Source: Rotaria sp. Silwood1 (taxonomy: Eukaryota; Rotifera; Eurotatoria; Philodinida; Philodinidae). From it: a stretch of 64,000 bases of DNA. The DNA lies in the NCBI GenBank assembly GCA_905250075.1, contig CAJNOP010000011.1, forward strand, positions 928,769 to 992,768, in the 5' to 3' direction. The notes beneath the pieces were generated by a model. That model was not told the origin of the DNA and did not search any database. It worked only from the letters and a program-made list of their open reading frames with translations. A program made the position numbers and the translations under genes. Shown here piece by piece: positions 13,466-25,157 of this stretch (positions are counted from its first letter, which is position 1; the number at the start of each line of letters is the position of its first letter).

Positions 13466-15094
13466 TCAATGTTCACATAATGAAAATGATCTTTCAAACA
13501 GGAATTCATTATTTGGTGAAATAAAATATTTTCTTTCATCCATTAATTTATTACGATGTTCTTTCGCTTGCTTCATGCTCATACGAAAATCAATATAATC
13601 CATTATTTTGTCCATGACTACCAATGGTAGTGTATTAAATGGAGATATTGATCGTATAATATTAACAAACCAAGGAGTTTGTTGCGGTGGAACATTGGCT
13701 GTGGATAATATTGAAACCGTTGGATTAACCAAAAAATACCAAAATTTTACGTTGGTCCTCTTGGGTTGGATCTTTCCATTGAAATGGTGCAACACGATGT
13801 TGATAAATATTTGGAAATACAATACAACGATTTTCTTGGGTAATTCAATGCTTGATTCAACGGTGTTTCATCACGTAAACTATAAACATATGTATATCAC
13901 TATTATCCTCATTCGTTAGTGGGTAACGCAGTTCACTTATTAAAGTTCGAAATTGTAAATCTGCTTGTGTGATATTAGAACTAGAATAATAATAAATGCC
14001 TGTAGCAACAATACGTTCATTTTTCATTCCTTCAACATGCCAAACACCACCAGGATATTTGAAATTATCCAGTGTCAATATAATATTTGCTAATTTAACA
14101 ATCATTTGCAATTTTCGTCCACGTAAATCAATACTTTTTGTTGTTGGTGATGGCATATGAAGTTCTTCGACATCAGGTAGATTCGAATCATCATATGATT
14201 GATAAGGATCGAAAAGGATTCGATGCAGTTTAGATCGAAAATGAATTAAATCTGTCAAAGCTTTGTTAAAAAGAGGTATAAAACGTTCGTATATTTGTTC
14301 AATGACTTGATATAATTTTTAATGTTCAATTGGATGTAAGTTATTGATATATGATTTAATTGTAATTTGACCATCTTTTGAAATATCAAAGTCGACTGGT
14401 AACCATTGGTATGTATCCGATCGAGTATAATCATCCCGGAAAAAATCATCTGAGAAAAAAATCAACGAAGATATCTTGTCATTTTCTTTTTGGAGAGGAT
14501 ATTTCTTCATTGATGTCAAGAATTTGACCATCACCAATATGTTCAAGAGCATTATCTACATTCACAATACGTTCCTTATCATTGATTATTCTTGTTACTT
14601 GATTAACCAAACAAAATAAAGATGGATGAATTAGATCTAATACTTGTTTATTCGTGCCAGGATACCAATCTTTTTCGCTTTCTAATACATTCTCCAAACG
14701 ACTTACACGTGCAATCAATGATTCTTTGATATCGATCGGTATCAATTCATCACTTTGCCATACATCATCAACCGAAGACATTTTTCCATCGATCCATCTC
14801 GTATTGAATCATAATATTCTAATTCAACTAAAATATAATCGATTTGTTTTTCTGTAAGTAAATGTTGTTCTAAAGCTTCGTGTTTCCATTTATTTCATAT
14901 TGTTTCATCTTTCATTTTTTTATATCATTCTGGTTTCATTCGAATAGTACCACTCAACCGCATCGTTGACAATTCCACTAATGTTTTTGGTTCACAGTCT
15001 CAAAGAGGTGTACCACTGAAAAATGGATGAGGATATCGTTCTAAATCAGTATTTTCACTTATTGAATCAACTTCTGATGTTTCTTCACTTAGCT
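13466..15094 (-). pseudogene. Broken DUF4246-family gene
   Basis: Read on the minus strand, successive pieces line up with the DUF4246 family: ERYPHPFFSGTPL, NKWKHEALEQHLL, VWQSDELIPIDIKESL, DWYPGTNKQVLDLIHPSL, TYQWLPVDFDISKDGQ, YINNLHP, GGVWHVEGMKNERIVATGIYYY, IYQHRVAPFQWKDPTQED and a C-terminal LMDERKYF. The gene is interrupted by in-frame stops (after SGTPL, after RMKPE, after DETI, and after NLHPIEH at 14,319-14,321). It also has at least three or four frameshifts (about 14,480-14,550, about 13,857-13,880, about 13,810-13,850, about 13,720-13,745). An acceptor-like TTTCAG precedes 15,094. DUF4246 is common in fungi; its HVE and later HRV are compatible with a 2-oxoglutarate oxygenase fold (inference). 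The decay of almost the whole length argues for a recently lost gene. Confidence 0.85.
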
Positions 15095-15431
15095 CTGAAA
15101 TAGTTCGTTTTATTTAGTTTACATTATCGTCTGGAACATGTATTTCTATCACGATTCACAGATTTTGCAAGAAAAAAATTATTTTTCATGACCGTATGTG
15201 TTGCATGTGTTAGCCATAATAGACTCCTACTCGTTCTCTCTTTCTCCTCTGGTTCTTGCTTTCTGTACGTTGTCTCATCGAATATTTCTCATATTATCAT
15301 ACCTTGTCGCTCTCGCTTAGTTTTCATTGTTTTGTGATGCATGCTTGATATACCAAGGTATGGGAGTGGAGTTTTTTGGCGATGCAACGTTGTTGCAAAT
15401 AATTCCTTAGTGTTTATTTTATGTTTCAGAT
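15095..15431. other. Spacer between two relics
   Basis: About 340 bp with pyrimidine-rich runs. No coding frame is recognised. The 5' end of the mariner-type relic may extend into it, but no clear terminal inverted repeat was found. Confidence 0.3.
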
Positions 15432-16260
15432 ATGTCGAACATTAAGCATTGAGCAGTCATTAAGTTTTTTTTAGTCGAAAAGGACTGAATGCCACAGAAG
15501 TCACTTACGGACTGGAAAAGTTTTTGAGGGCTCTACTCCAGCGTACCACACCGTTGCAAAGTGTATGGCTTTAAAGATGAGTCGAGAAGTGATGATCCAG
15601 CGATAACAATCACCGATGAAAAGATTGAAGCCATGAAGCGTATTATAATGCACGATCGACAAGTCTCTGCCCGCCGTGTAACAGATAAGTTAGATATTTC
15701 AACAACTATAGCTCACGAAATCATGAGCACAATCAGTTGGGCATGTGCAAGTTCTATATACATTAGATTCTAAAATTCTTGACTTCACTTCAACGCGCCA
15801 ACCTATTGGAATGTTGTCTGGATCTATTGCAGGAAGATGAACTGAATTCAGCCAACTTTTTCGATACCAAAATAACAAAAATCAACTCAAATCCATCAAC
15901 AACATTCAGTTGATAAAGTCATGATGATCATTTTCTGAGACAACGATGGCGTGTTACTCATCGACTATCTGTTTCATGGAAAAGGAAGTCAATGATTCCT
16001 ATTTACATCATTCATTAAACGACTACGTGTTGTCACCATAGACGAACGCCAAGGAAGAATCAGTTATGGAGTACGGCTTCTTCATGACCACGTACCAGCT
16101 CACAAGTTCAATATTGTACAGACTGTCATTCGCCAGACGGCCTTTGTCAAGATGAATTATCCTTGCTATGCTTCGTATACTACACCTTTTGGCTAACAAA
16201 TGTCCCTACAAATGAAGAAATTTCTTTGTACCAAGAGTTTGCCTCTAATGATAAATTTTT
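15432..16260 (+). mobile_element. Degenerate mariner-type transposase
   Basis: The frame pieces are typical of mariner transposases. An N-terminal helix-turn-helix part reads GFKDESRSDDPAITITDEKI and then HDRQVSARRVTDKLDIST. A catalytic-domain part reads DNDGVLLIDYLFHGKG (the GVLLxDYL segment), RQGRISYGVRLLHDHVPAHK (with the second catalytic Asp in LHD) and a final MKKFLC. Stops fall in the first 40 codons and in the catalytic part, and frames change around 15,540-15,560, so the copy is dead. No terminal repeats or TA target duplication could be assigned by eye. Confidence 0.75.
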
Positions 16261-17062
16261 GAAATTCTAATTTTCATTTCTGCTCAACTATAGTCTACTT
16301 GAGAATATTTTACTTATTTAAGTTTTAAATCGATTAATGAGAACAAAAAAACAATAGTGGTCCTATGATAGAAATAGTCTTATTCATTCGAGCTCATTAC
16401 CTGTATTTTCAAAATTGATCCAGATATTGTTTCTTTAATGCATAGCATTCATTAAATTGATAATTGGTTGTGGAAAGCAGACTACTAATTATACAAATAG
16501 TCTCACAAACCAAAAGCATTAAAAAAAAACCAAATTTAGATGCTTTCTTTCAATTGTCATGTTATTTTTATTGCATTCGAACCAATTTTAACAAGCCGTA
16601 TCTATTGATATTCAGTATATGCAACGTACTGACAACAAATACTTGTGATACATCAAATCATAAAACCGTCTTCATCTTAAGAAAATAAATTTTCTATCAT
16701 CATTACAAAACAGTACAGCCTATTAGTTTTATCAGCAGTTTATTTTATGACGCAAAAAACGCACAAGTTTCATCGTAAGCTTTGTATCTGATGTCCTCTT
16801 ATTCCTTTTGCTTTTCAGAGAGAAAAATTTTGATTACTAACGCCACCTATTTAATATTACTCATATCAGAAGACATAAAAAAAAAACATATTACCCATTC
16901 GTATTCGTCATTAGTCAAAAGGTTTGCCCATGAGATAGTCGCTCATTGTTCGTCACCCGACAATTTGTCTTATTTATTGTTGATAATTCTCTTGGTGGTT
17001 TATCAAACCAACTGTTTTTCAATGTCAATAAATAATATAAAAAATTTTCTTGATTATTTTCA
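16261..17062 (+). other. Upstream region of Dishevelled
   Basis: AT-rich and without a recognised gene. It ends in a strong acceptor-like TTATTTTCAG (17,053-17,062) 42 nt before the Dishevelled ATG, which could be a cis 5'-UTR acceptor or a trans-splice site. Confidence 0.35.
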
Positions 17063-17104
17063 GAATGCGTAATAAATTACAAAATTAAAACAAAAAAATA
17101 ACAT

Positions 17105-20100
17105 ATGAGTGACGATACGGGTAAATCACCCGTTGAACAAACTCAATCGCCTCCAGTAAATTCCGAAATAAAAATTTTTTATTATATTGATGATCAAGAT
17201 CCTCCTTATTTAACAAAATTAAATCTAACCGAATTACCACGTTTAAAAGATTTTAAAAATGCTCTTGATCGTAATTGTACAAAATATAAATTTTTCTTTG
17301 CAACAAATGATCCATCAATTGGTAAAGTTAAAGAAGAAATAACTAATGATGAACAAATTTTACCATTTGATACACCAGATCGTATTTTTGCTTATCTTGT
17401 TTCAACCGAAGGTAGTACAACATCAAGTAGTGGTGGTGGTGGAGGAAATAAACAATCTAAACATCATCATCATCATCATGAACGTGATGATACAATGACA
17501 ACATCAACAACAAATAGTTCATTTAATATACAACAACCACGTTTACAGCGTATAAGTCGACGTTATGGATCAGCAAATAGTGCTGATTATCAAAAATATT
17601 TTCTTAAACAACAACGAGTTATTAATAATGATGTTACATCATTTCCAAATAGTGATATAGAATCAACAACATTTTTAGATGAAACTGAAGATGATAGGTT
17701 TGTTGAATTTCTTTTGAAAAAAATTGTTTTTTTTTTTTATAATATGAATATTTATTGATTAGATGTTCAACTGTTACAGATTCAACAACAATGTCATCAA
17801 GATATCATGGTTATAATCGACCTCGTAGACGAAAACATCGATTACCATCTGCACTTGATCGAGTAATTTTTATTTTATCTGCTGCATTGTTTGCTTTTAT
17901 AAATTTATCTCGTTTCTCTCTATTTAGGCTTCATCTTTTAGTAGTCTTAATTCAGATTCAACAATGACATTAAATATAATAACGGTAACACTTAATTTAG
18001 GTATGTAATATTAATTTAATATTTTTTTTTTGTTTTTATTTGAAAAAATTTACAATGAATGATTTTATTTTTTGTTTAGATGCAGTCAATTTTTTGGGTA
18101 TTAGTATTGTTGGTCAAAGCGATAAAACAGGTGCAAGTGATGGAGGAATTTATGTTGGATCAATAATGAAAGGGTAAAAATAATTTATTATATCAATAAT
18201 ATATAAAACTAAAGACATCAATTCGTTTTTGTTCAGAGGAGCAGTAGCTCAAGATGGTCGTATTGAGCCTGGCGATATGATTCTTCAAGTAAATGACATG
18301 AGTTTTGAAGGATTATCTAATGACGATGCTGTTAAAATTCTTCGTGAAGCTGTACAAAAACCAGGGTACAAGTTTTGTATATAAATCTATACATCTAAGT
18401 TTTCAATTACTTTTTCAATAATATAGACCTATAAAATTAGTAGTCGCTAAATGTTGGGATCCAACACCACGTGGTTATTTTACATTACCACGTCATGAAC
18501 AAGCACGTCCTGTTGATCCATTATCATGGCTTGCACATACACAAGCAGTACAAAATACATATAATAATCCTCAGCATCAATTATTACTGCATCATCAACC
18601 GAATTTTAGACAATCAATACTTAATTCAACAGCAAATATGAATTCAACTATATCAAGTACAAGTAATACAATGCCCGATAACGAAAGTATGCAAATTTTC
18701 TTATTATTATCATTTATTTTATTGATGATTGAGTTTTGTTTTCTTTTTCTCTTCAAAAAAAAAGATTGTGGTTATGATCTTAATTTAACTGTTAATTCAG
18801 ATATGGATACAATTGTACGAGCTATGGCTGAACCTGATTCTGGTCTTGATATACGTGATCGCATATGGCTTAAAATACCGATTCCAAAATCATTTCTTGG
18901 TTAGAAAAGAAAAAAAAACAACTATTTTTTTATTAATTTAATTAATGAATAATATATATATACGAATATCTAGGATCAGATTTGGTTAATTGGCTGTTTC
19001 AATATGTCGATGGATTTGTTAATCGAAATGATGCTAGAAAATATGCTTCATCAATGCTTAAAGCTGGTTATATTCGACATACAGTTCATAAATTGACATT
19101 TTCTGAACAGTGCTATTATATTTTCGGAGATCTTTATTCACAAGGTAGGATATTATGCACCATGAATAGATATAGAATTCATGTGTAAACAGAAGCAATA
19201 CATGTATATATTAAATAGAAACTATTGAATGGTTTCTATTGACATAGAGTTCGTTAGGAAGCAAAAAAATGTTTCGTCACTATACATATATCCTACTTGA
19301 TTTGAAGAAAAAAACTTGATCATGAAGACTTAGTTTTTCATAGGATACCGTAAATTCAGTAAAATATTCCTTCTTTTGCCTATCATTTACTCAACATATA
19401 AACTTTTAGTTTGATAATAACTTAAGTCTTTCATTATATTGATTATATCTTACAAGGATACTCCTACACAATTAATAAATAGCTTTTAAATTGAAGCCAT
19501 ATGCATTATGTAGATTCTAATGACCTATGAATACACTCAAAAGAAAGTTTTTGCCTTTAGTTTATTGTTACTGGCATATTACACTTTTAAGGTATTTTTA
19601 TAGTTGATGTCGTAGAGTGGTCCCTTTCAAAAACATTAGGAACACTGTTTTTCGAAATTTGGCTTGAAATTTGGCATAGAGTCAAGCTCTTACAAGAATA
19701 ATTTATTGTGAGAGTTTCAGATCATTTTGTTGTTTCTAGCATAAGATACAGCTATGGAAAAGCTTGTGTTCTACACTGCTCATATATAACAGCAGGTTTG
19801 ATGTTCTTGTTTCAGACAAGAAGCAAATCAAAAGAAGACATTTTCATCTGAGTCTCGGTTCACCAATAAATTTCTTCATCTTTAGAAGATCCTGAAAGTT
19901 TCAGCCAAAGCAGAAAATTCTTTCTTGTCATATTGAATATTGAAGAAAAGTTGGCTTTATACCTTTTTTTGAATATTCACTATTTTGACAAAGAATCATC
20001 TATTTCTATCGGAATTTTGAAGGCATATCTATTTACGGGCAGCATTTCAAATAAAAATTCTTCTTTTTTTTTAATTTCTCTATCCATATGTGCCTTGCCA

Positions 20101-21051
20101 CAAGCCAAAAGTTCGATAAAATGCTAGTAACTCCATAAGGAAGATGCCTGTAAAAAAAAAATTCTTGTACACTTTTTCTAATCTCACTGAGACTTACTTA
20201 GACTTCGATCAATGATTAACACTTAAAAATATTTCCTCGTAATCTAGGCTTTTAATGTATAAGAAAAAGAAAGAGATTATATATGTATTTTTAGGCATAT
20301 CTCAATTAACACTTGACGAAGAACCTGAAGAATACGAATCTGTTTCGGATCAAACAAGTACTGATCGTCGTAGTGGAGATTCATTAACAACACCACGACA
20401 AAATACTGTAACAACATTTGGTTTTGTTGATAAAAATAATGCTCCACTTCAATCACCTTCTCATTCTTTACTTACTGATACACATAATTCAGGTGAGATA
20501 AATGCAAGAAAAAAAACTCAAATCAATTAAAATTTTATTATTTTGCACAATATGTCCCATGCACTATCTGTATTATATCTAGTTATGTTAATGAAAAATT
20601 CTCATTGTCGACATTTTTCATGCTTGGATCCGACGATAATATGCAGCAATAATAATGATGACAATACTGTAAAAACATCTTCATCACCTGTTGAAGTTTA
20701 ATTATATTATTATTATTATTATTCAACATTAGCCAGATGTCAACGATGGTGCTGCAAAAAAAAAGATATTATTTTCTCTGTTCATTTTTCTTTTTCTCTC
20801 TCTTTGTGTCACGAATATGTTTTTTTTTGCAATAAAAAAAATCTCAATGCTTTTTTTTGTAGTCAAATATATTCTCATAATTATTATTTGTTTCAGGTTA
20901 TGCTGGTGTTAAAGCATTTCCAGCATCAACAAATAGTAATGAAACTCGAAAATTACTTGATATACCTACTAAATTACGTGTCAGTCAAGAATCATTTCAA
21001 CGTGCGATGACAAATCCAATACCACAAGAATTTTTTGTTGATGTTATGTAA
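17105..21051 (+). CDS. DVL: Dishevelled, Wnt signalling scaffold
   Basis: Dishevelled relays Frizzled signals to canonical Wnt and planar-polarity branches at the membrane. Ten exons join in frame to 635 residues: 17105-17697, 17763-17862, 17928-18000, 18080-18173, 18237-18365, 18427-18686, 18765-18899, 18974-19144, 20295-20492, 20897-21051. Domains are in the usual order. DIX is at about residues 24-104 ([16 protein letters not shown] ... [12 protein letters not shown]), then a poly-Gly/poly-His linker. PDZ follows at about 240-330 ([40 protein letters not shown]), continuing into [17 protein letters not shown] comes next ([19 protein letters not shown] ... CYYIFGD). The extreme C-terminus EFFVDVM matches the conserved DVL tail. 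Intron 8 is 1,150 bp, far longer than the others, and holds unassigned sequence. It is the first gene of the plus-strand cluster. Confidence 0.96.
19145..20294 (+). other. Oversized Dishevelled intron 8
   Basis: 1,150 bp against about 60-400 bp for the other introns of the gene. A slightly GC-richer block near 19,600-19,960 looks like inserted sequence, but no terminal repeats or transposase were found. Confidence 0.4.
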
Positions 21052-21206
21052 TTTGTCAGATGAATGTTTTCCTTTTTTTGTGTTTGTTTGTTTTACTGTA
21101 TACAATTTTTATTATAGTCTTAGAAATATATAAATGTGTTTTGATTTTTGACACTTGTTTGGCACCGAAAATAATATATTAGTTTTGTCTTGTTTTGTTT
21201 ATATAG

Positions 21207-21755
21207 ATGTTTAGTACAAAAAATTCTTTACAACGTCGAACGGGTCGTTTTGGTGTTGGACGTTTTGAATATTTAAAACAATTATTAAATGAATATGAAC
21301 ATTCATTAACAAATAATGAAAATAAACTTCAAATACTTGCTAATTTTGCTAATTTTTCCTATGATCCAATCAATTATAATTATTTACGAGATTTAAATAT
21401 AATTGATTTATTTCTTGATTGTTTACAAATGCATACAGATGATGATTTTGTACATTATGCATTAGCTGGCTTATGTAATATGAGTACAGATAAAATAAAT
21501 AGTCAATTAATTATTGAAAAAAATCCATCAATCTTAATTTGTTTAATGAAATGTTTCATTTCAAATCGATTTGATATTGTTATGAATTCAATGGTAATAT
21601 TAATGTTTTTATGTGATCATAATGAACAAATTAAAAATGAATTAATAAAACGAAATGAAATATGTCAATATTTAGAGAAATATTCACAATCAAAAGATAT
21701 TAGATTATCAAACATGGCAAAATTATTTTTACAAGATTATTTTTTAATAAATTAA
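21207..21755 (+). CDS. ARMC7: Armadillo repeat-containing protein 7
   Basis: A single-exon gene of 182 residues that matches ARMC7: GRFEYLKQLLNEYEHSLTN, LANFANFSYDPINYNYLR, LNIIDLFLDCLQ and ALAGLCNMSTDKINSQ give consecutive armadillo helices over nearly the full length. Human ARMC7 is similar in length and has been linked to spliceosome-associated proteins; the exact role is not well settled. The ATG follows directly on TATATAG, so the start sits exactly at a splice-acceptor-like site 155 nt after the Dishevelled stop. That suggests the mRNA 5' end is made by trans-splicing. YAE1 follows 204 nt downstream. Confidence 0.88.
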   Translation: MFSTKNSLQRRTGRFGVGRFEYLKQLLNEYEHSLTNNENKLQILANFANFSYDPINYNYLRDLNIIDLFLDCLQMHTDDDFVHYALAGLCNMSTDKINSQLIIEKNPSILICLMKCFISNRFDIVMNSMVILMFLCDHNEQIKNELIKRNEICQYLEKYSQSKDIRLSNMAKLFLQDYFLIN

Positions 21756-21959
21756 AAAATAAACAAATGGGTACTTCGTGTGTTTCTACCGGTGAAAATT
21801 GATCTGATAAATATGATTTTATGTATTTTGAAATTAGCTAAAACCAAAAAATATGATGTAATGAATAAGACATACGAACAAATTGATTTGTTTTTTTAAT
21901 TAATTTGTGACTTTTCATTTATTCTACATTTCATCTAATATGATCTCTTATCTTCAGAT

Positions 21960-22367
21960 ATGGATGATATATTTGATGAAACCGGTGATGATCTCACAGT
22001 AGCTCGACATGATACTCAAATAATTGAAACAATTCGTTTTAAAGATGGTTTTCGTGAAGGATGGGAATCCAGTGAACAAGATGCATTTGAAAATGGTTTT
22101 ATTCGTGGTTATTCTCTTATAGCATCACTTGTATATGATTATAATTTGGAAAAAGAACGTTTATATTTAAAACATCCTTCAAATTTATTATTAAAAAAAG
22201 AACTCGAACAATTTGATATTGAATTTCGATCAACTATTGCACAATTAAAAACTCCTGATGAAATTAATGAAGAACAACAAATTGAAACTGTTAAACGATT
22301 AAGAATACAATTTGATGAACTTCTTTTAAAATTAAAATTTGAATTAACATCAATTAAATCCGTATAA
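21960..22367 (+). CDS. YAE1: YAE1 homologue, Fe-S cluster adaptor protein
   Basis: 135 residues. The N-terminus (MDDIFDETGDDLTVARHD) and the repeated G-x-x-x-G helical motif FKDGFREGWESSEQDAFENG, then FIRGYSLIASLVYDY, fit the YAE1 family. With LTO1, YAE1 brings the Fe-S protein ABCE1 to the cytosolic iron-sulfur assembly targeting complex. The partner LTO1 has a similar motif, but the acidic DIFDE start favours YAE1. The acceptor-like CTTCAG ends 2 nt before the ATG. The next gene begins only 29 nt after this stop, much too close for an independent promoter. Confidence 0.8.
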   Translation: MDDIFDETGDDLTVARHDTQIIETIRFKDGFREGWESSEQDAFENGFIRGYSLIASLVYDYNLEKERLYLKHPSNLLLKKELEQFDIEFRSTIAQLKTPDEINEEQQIETVKRLRIQFDELLLKLKFELTSIKSV

Positions 22368-22396
22368 TGTTTCGTGTATTTTTCTTTTTGTTTTAG

Positions 22397-24774
22397 ATGT
22401 TTATTCATCTTTTCGTTTTCTATATTTTAATCATTCCATCTATTGTTTATAGTCAATGTTATTCAACATTATCAAGAACATGGATATGTAATGATAAATA
22501 TAAATCAAATAATTTTACTTATCAAACAATTTTAAATGATCAACAATTAGAAAATTTCTTTTTAACTAATTATCAAACAGCAATATTTCGACTAGATAAC
22601 TATCCGTTAACATTACGTTTATTAAATGCAAGTGGCAATCAATTTCAATCAATAATAATAACATCAAAAAATCGTTATAAATCAAAACTTCGTCAATTAA
22701 TACTTGAATCAAATAATATTGAACAATTTAATATTGATACTATTGTTTTACCGAATTCATTAGAAAAAATTTCTTTAGCAAATAATAAATTAAAAATTAT
22801 TGATGCACGTCTTTTTACTCATCTAAACAATTTAATTGAAATTGATTTAAGAAATAATCAATTGAAACGCATTTTACCAGATTTATTATTAAAGAAAAGT
22901 ATTAAATTAAACAATAATCCACTCGAATGTCAATGTACTACAGACACATATAGAATTATGTGTGAAAAAGCAACAAATATTAAACAAATGACGGTAGGTC
23001 GAGAGAATAAAAAACCTAAACAATATCAACTCAGTCAACGTAGGATTAAGGGAACAGCACTCATCTGAAGATCGAGTTAGCCCTTCTGAAGCTTGTGGTT
23101 CTTGTGCCATGTACTGTATGTTTGTACTGGCAACGTAAGATGTTCGATCTCTGGAAGAATAAAACTGGAATAAAACACCGTGAGGAGCATTAAAAAAGTA
23201 TTTGACTAAAACTCAAATTTATAAGAAGATGTCTAGGAAAACGTTTATATTAAGAAATTTTTCATGCATCAATAGACTTCATCAATTTTTTTTGGTAATC
23301 TTAAAACTTTTCGTTGAAAATATATTTAGATTGAAAGTAATAATTGTATGGCACCATATTATCATCCTTCTGCATATGATCCATTAATGCCAATATATTT
23401 TCGTTTTTCAACATTTATTCTTATTTGTCCAATAAGTTCTCAACCACCACCTATAATTATCTGGTCAACACCATTTGGTAATCTAACATCAATCAATTCA
23501 ACTAGTATTGATTTATTATCATCAAATAATAATGATGAACCACTTTATGTTACACTAACAGTTTTAGCTGGTCCATTAACAGCTCGTACAGAACATACAT
23601 TACATGCATTTAATGGAAGTCATTTATCTGTAACACATGCACGTGCTGCTTTACAACATCGCATATCATGTTCAGGTATAAATATGCTTGGTACATATAC
23701 ATTTGAATTTAATTTTGATATTCAAACTTATATGCAAAGTCGTGCGTTGTGGCAAATTATATATACAATGGGTTTTGGATTTTTTATGGCACTTGTTGCT
23801 GGTGCATTATGTGTTACATTAAAACGTACACATTATAATGGTGAAAATTTAAAAACTCCACCAATTTATCCAACAATGGCACCAAATAGTGCTGCACGTA
23901 CACCACCAAATTTTGAACTTAATCAATGGTTATCATTAGCAGCAGCTAATATAAGTGGAACACTTGAACAAGTACGTGATAAACTTCGATTAGGTGTTCA
24001 ACAAGTTAGTGAACATATGGGACAAACCATGGGTCGTGCAACAGAATTATTTAATTATGGTGTACAACATGCTGGTGGAACTATTCGACAAGCTGCTGAA
24101 ACGTAAGTTATAATCATCATTTAAAAATCCAAAAAAAAACGTGATTTTTGTTATTTAAAATTTTAAGTTCTGCTGCATATCTTCATTCATTTCGTGAAAC
24201 AAGTCAACACCGTTTAAATACTATGCGTGTACAAACACTATCATCATTACGTAATCCAGGTCATTTAATGCGTGCTGGTATGAATATGCTTACAACACAA
24301 GTAAATTCTTTACGTGATTATTGTGGTGTAATCACTGGTCATCCACTTCCATCAAATTATGCGATTCAACAACAGCAACTTCATGATTTACAACATTCAC
24401 CAGGACCAAGATCAAATTTACGTCATAATCAAGTATCAACTATAATTGAAGAAGATGAATCTATGGTTGAATCAACATCATTAATACCAACTATGTATCG
24501 TACACCTTATGTTGGACATACATCATCAATAATATCAGCTAATGCATCAGGCATTGGCCAACTTGAGACAGCTGATAATTCAGTATTATTAGCACTTAAT
24601 AATTTTAATTCATTATCAACAAATAATATAATAGATAATGATAATTTAATAGCTCGAGGACAAATGAGTGCAGGTATTGGAACATTTCATGGTCATATAC
24701 ATGATAACGATGATGATCTTATTAATGAACCCGAACGATTAATTATCTACGGTGCGCAACGTCCAACTGATTAA
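22397..24774 (+). CDS. LRR-Ig single-pass membrane protein
   Basis: Three exons (22397-22993, 23330-24102, 24168-24774) join in frame to 658 residues. An N-terminal signal peptide (MFIHLFVFYILIIPSIVYS) leads to a short block of leucine-rich repeats (LRQLILESNNIEQF, LEKISLANNKLKIID, LIEIDLRNNQLKRI) and a cysteine-bearing LRR cap (NNPLECQCTT). One Ig-like domain follows with its cysteine pair (LICPIS ... HRISCSG) and WST, then a transmembrane helix (IIYTMGFGFFMALVAGALCV). The cytosolic tail, near 270 residues, starts with amphipathic helix-forming sequence (GTLEQVRDKLRLGVQQVSEH) and ends Asn/Ser-rich. The architecture is that of animal adhesion or receptor proteins (AMIGO/LRIT-like), but no specific orthologue is recognised. 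The ATG lies directly behind TTTTAG, 29 nt after YAE1. An in-frame-looking run after 22,993 is intron. Confidence 0.82.
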
Positions 24775-25157
24775 AAATATTATAAAAAAGCATTTCTTCA
24801 TGGATCTTCTTTTTTTATGCTGTCAGATTTTTCAAAAAAAAAATTTAACTTTAACTTTAACTTTAACTTAAATCTTTTTTTTATTCTTGCAATCACAGTC
24901 ATGCTTATTCAGTCACGAACGCTTGACATTGAAACATCTATTGTCTTGAAAAAAAAAATATATATACATATATTGAACAGTGATTAAAGCTTTGAATCCC
25001 ATTTTCTTTTGTTTTTAACTTATTTTCAATTTTTGCTTGTATATAAAAATATATTTGCTAAATAAAGAAACAAAAAAAAATTCTTACTTACATATTTTTA
25101 AAATCATTTTTTTCTTTTCTGTTTTCGCTTTCTTTCATTTCCAAATATTTTAGTATA
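24775..25157 (+). other. Spacer with hexamer repeat and poly(A) signal
   Basis: Contains about four tandem TTTAAC-type hexamers at 24,843-24,870 and an AATAAA at 25,061-25,066 that may end the LRR-Ig transcript. An acceptor-like ATATTTTAG closes at 25,153, 4 nt before the RMI1 start. Confidence 0.5.

Noticed and set aside
22994-23068. In-frame extension of LRR-Ig exon 1
   Set aside because: Joining at the GTAGGT donor restores the cysteine-bearing LRR cap and runs straight into the Ig domain; the extension ends in a stop without continuing the fold.
24843-24870. TTTAAC hexamers as telomere-like repeat
   Set aside because: Only about four units inside a gene spacer; too short and not the motif I associate with rotifer telomeres.
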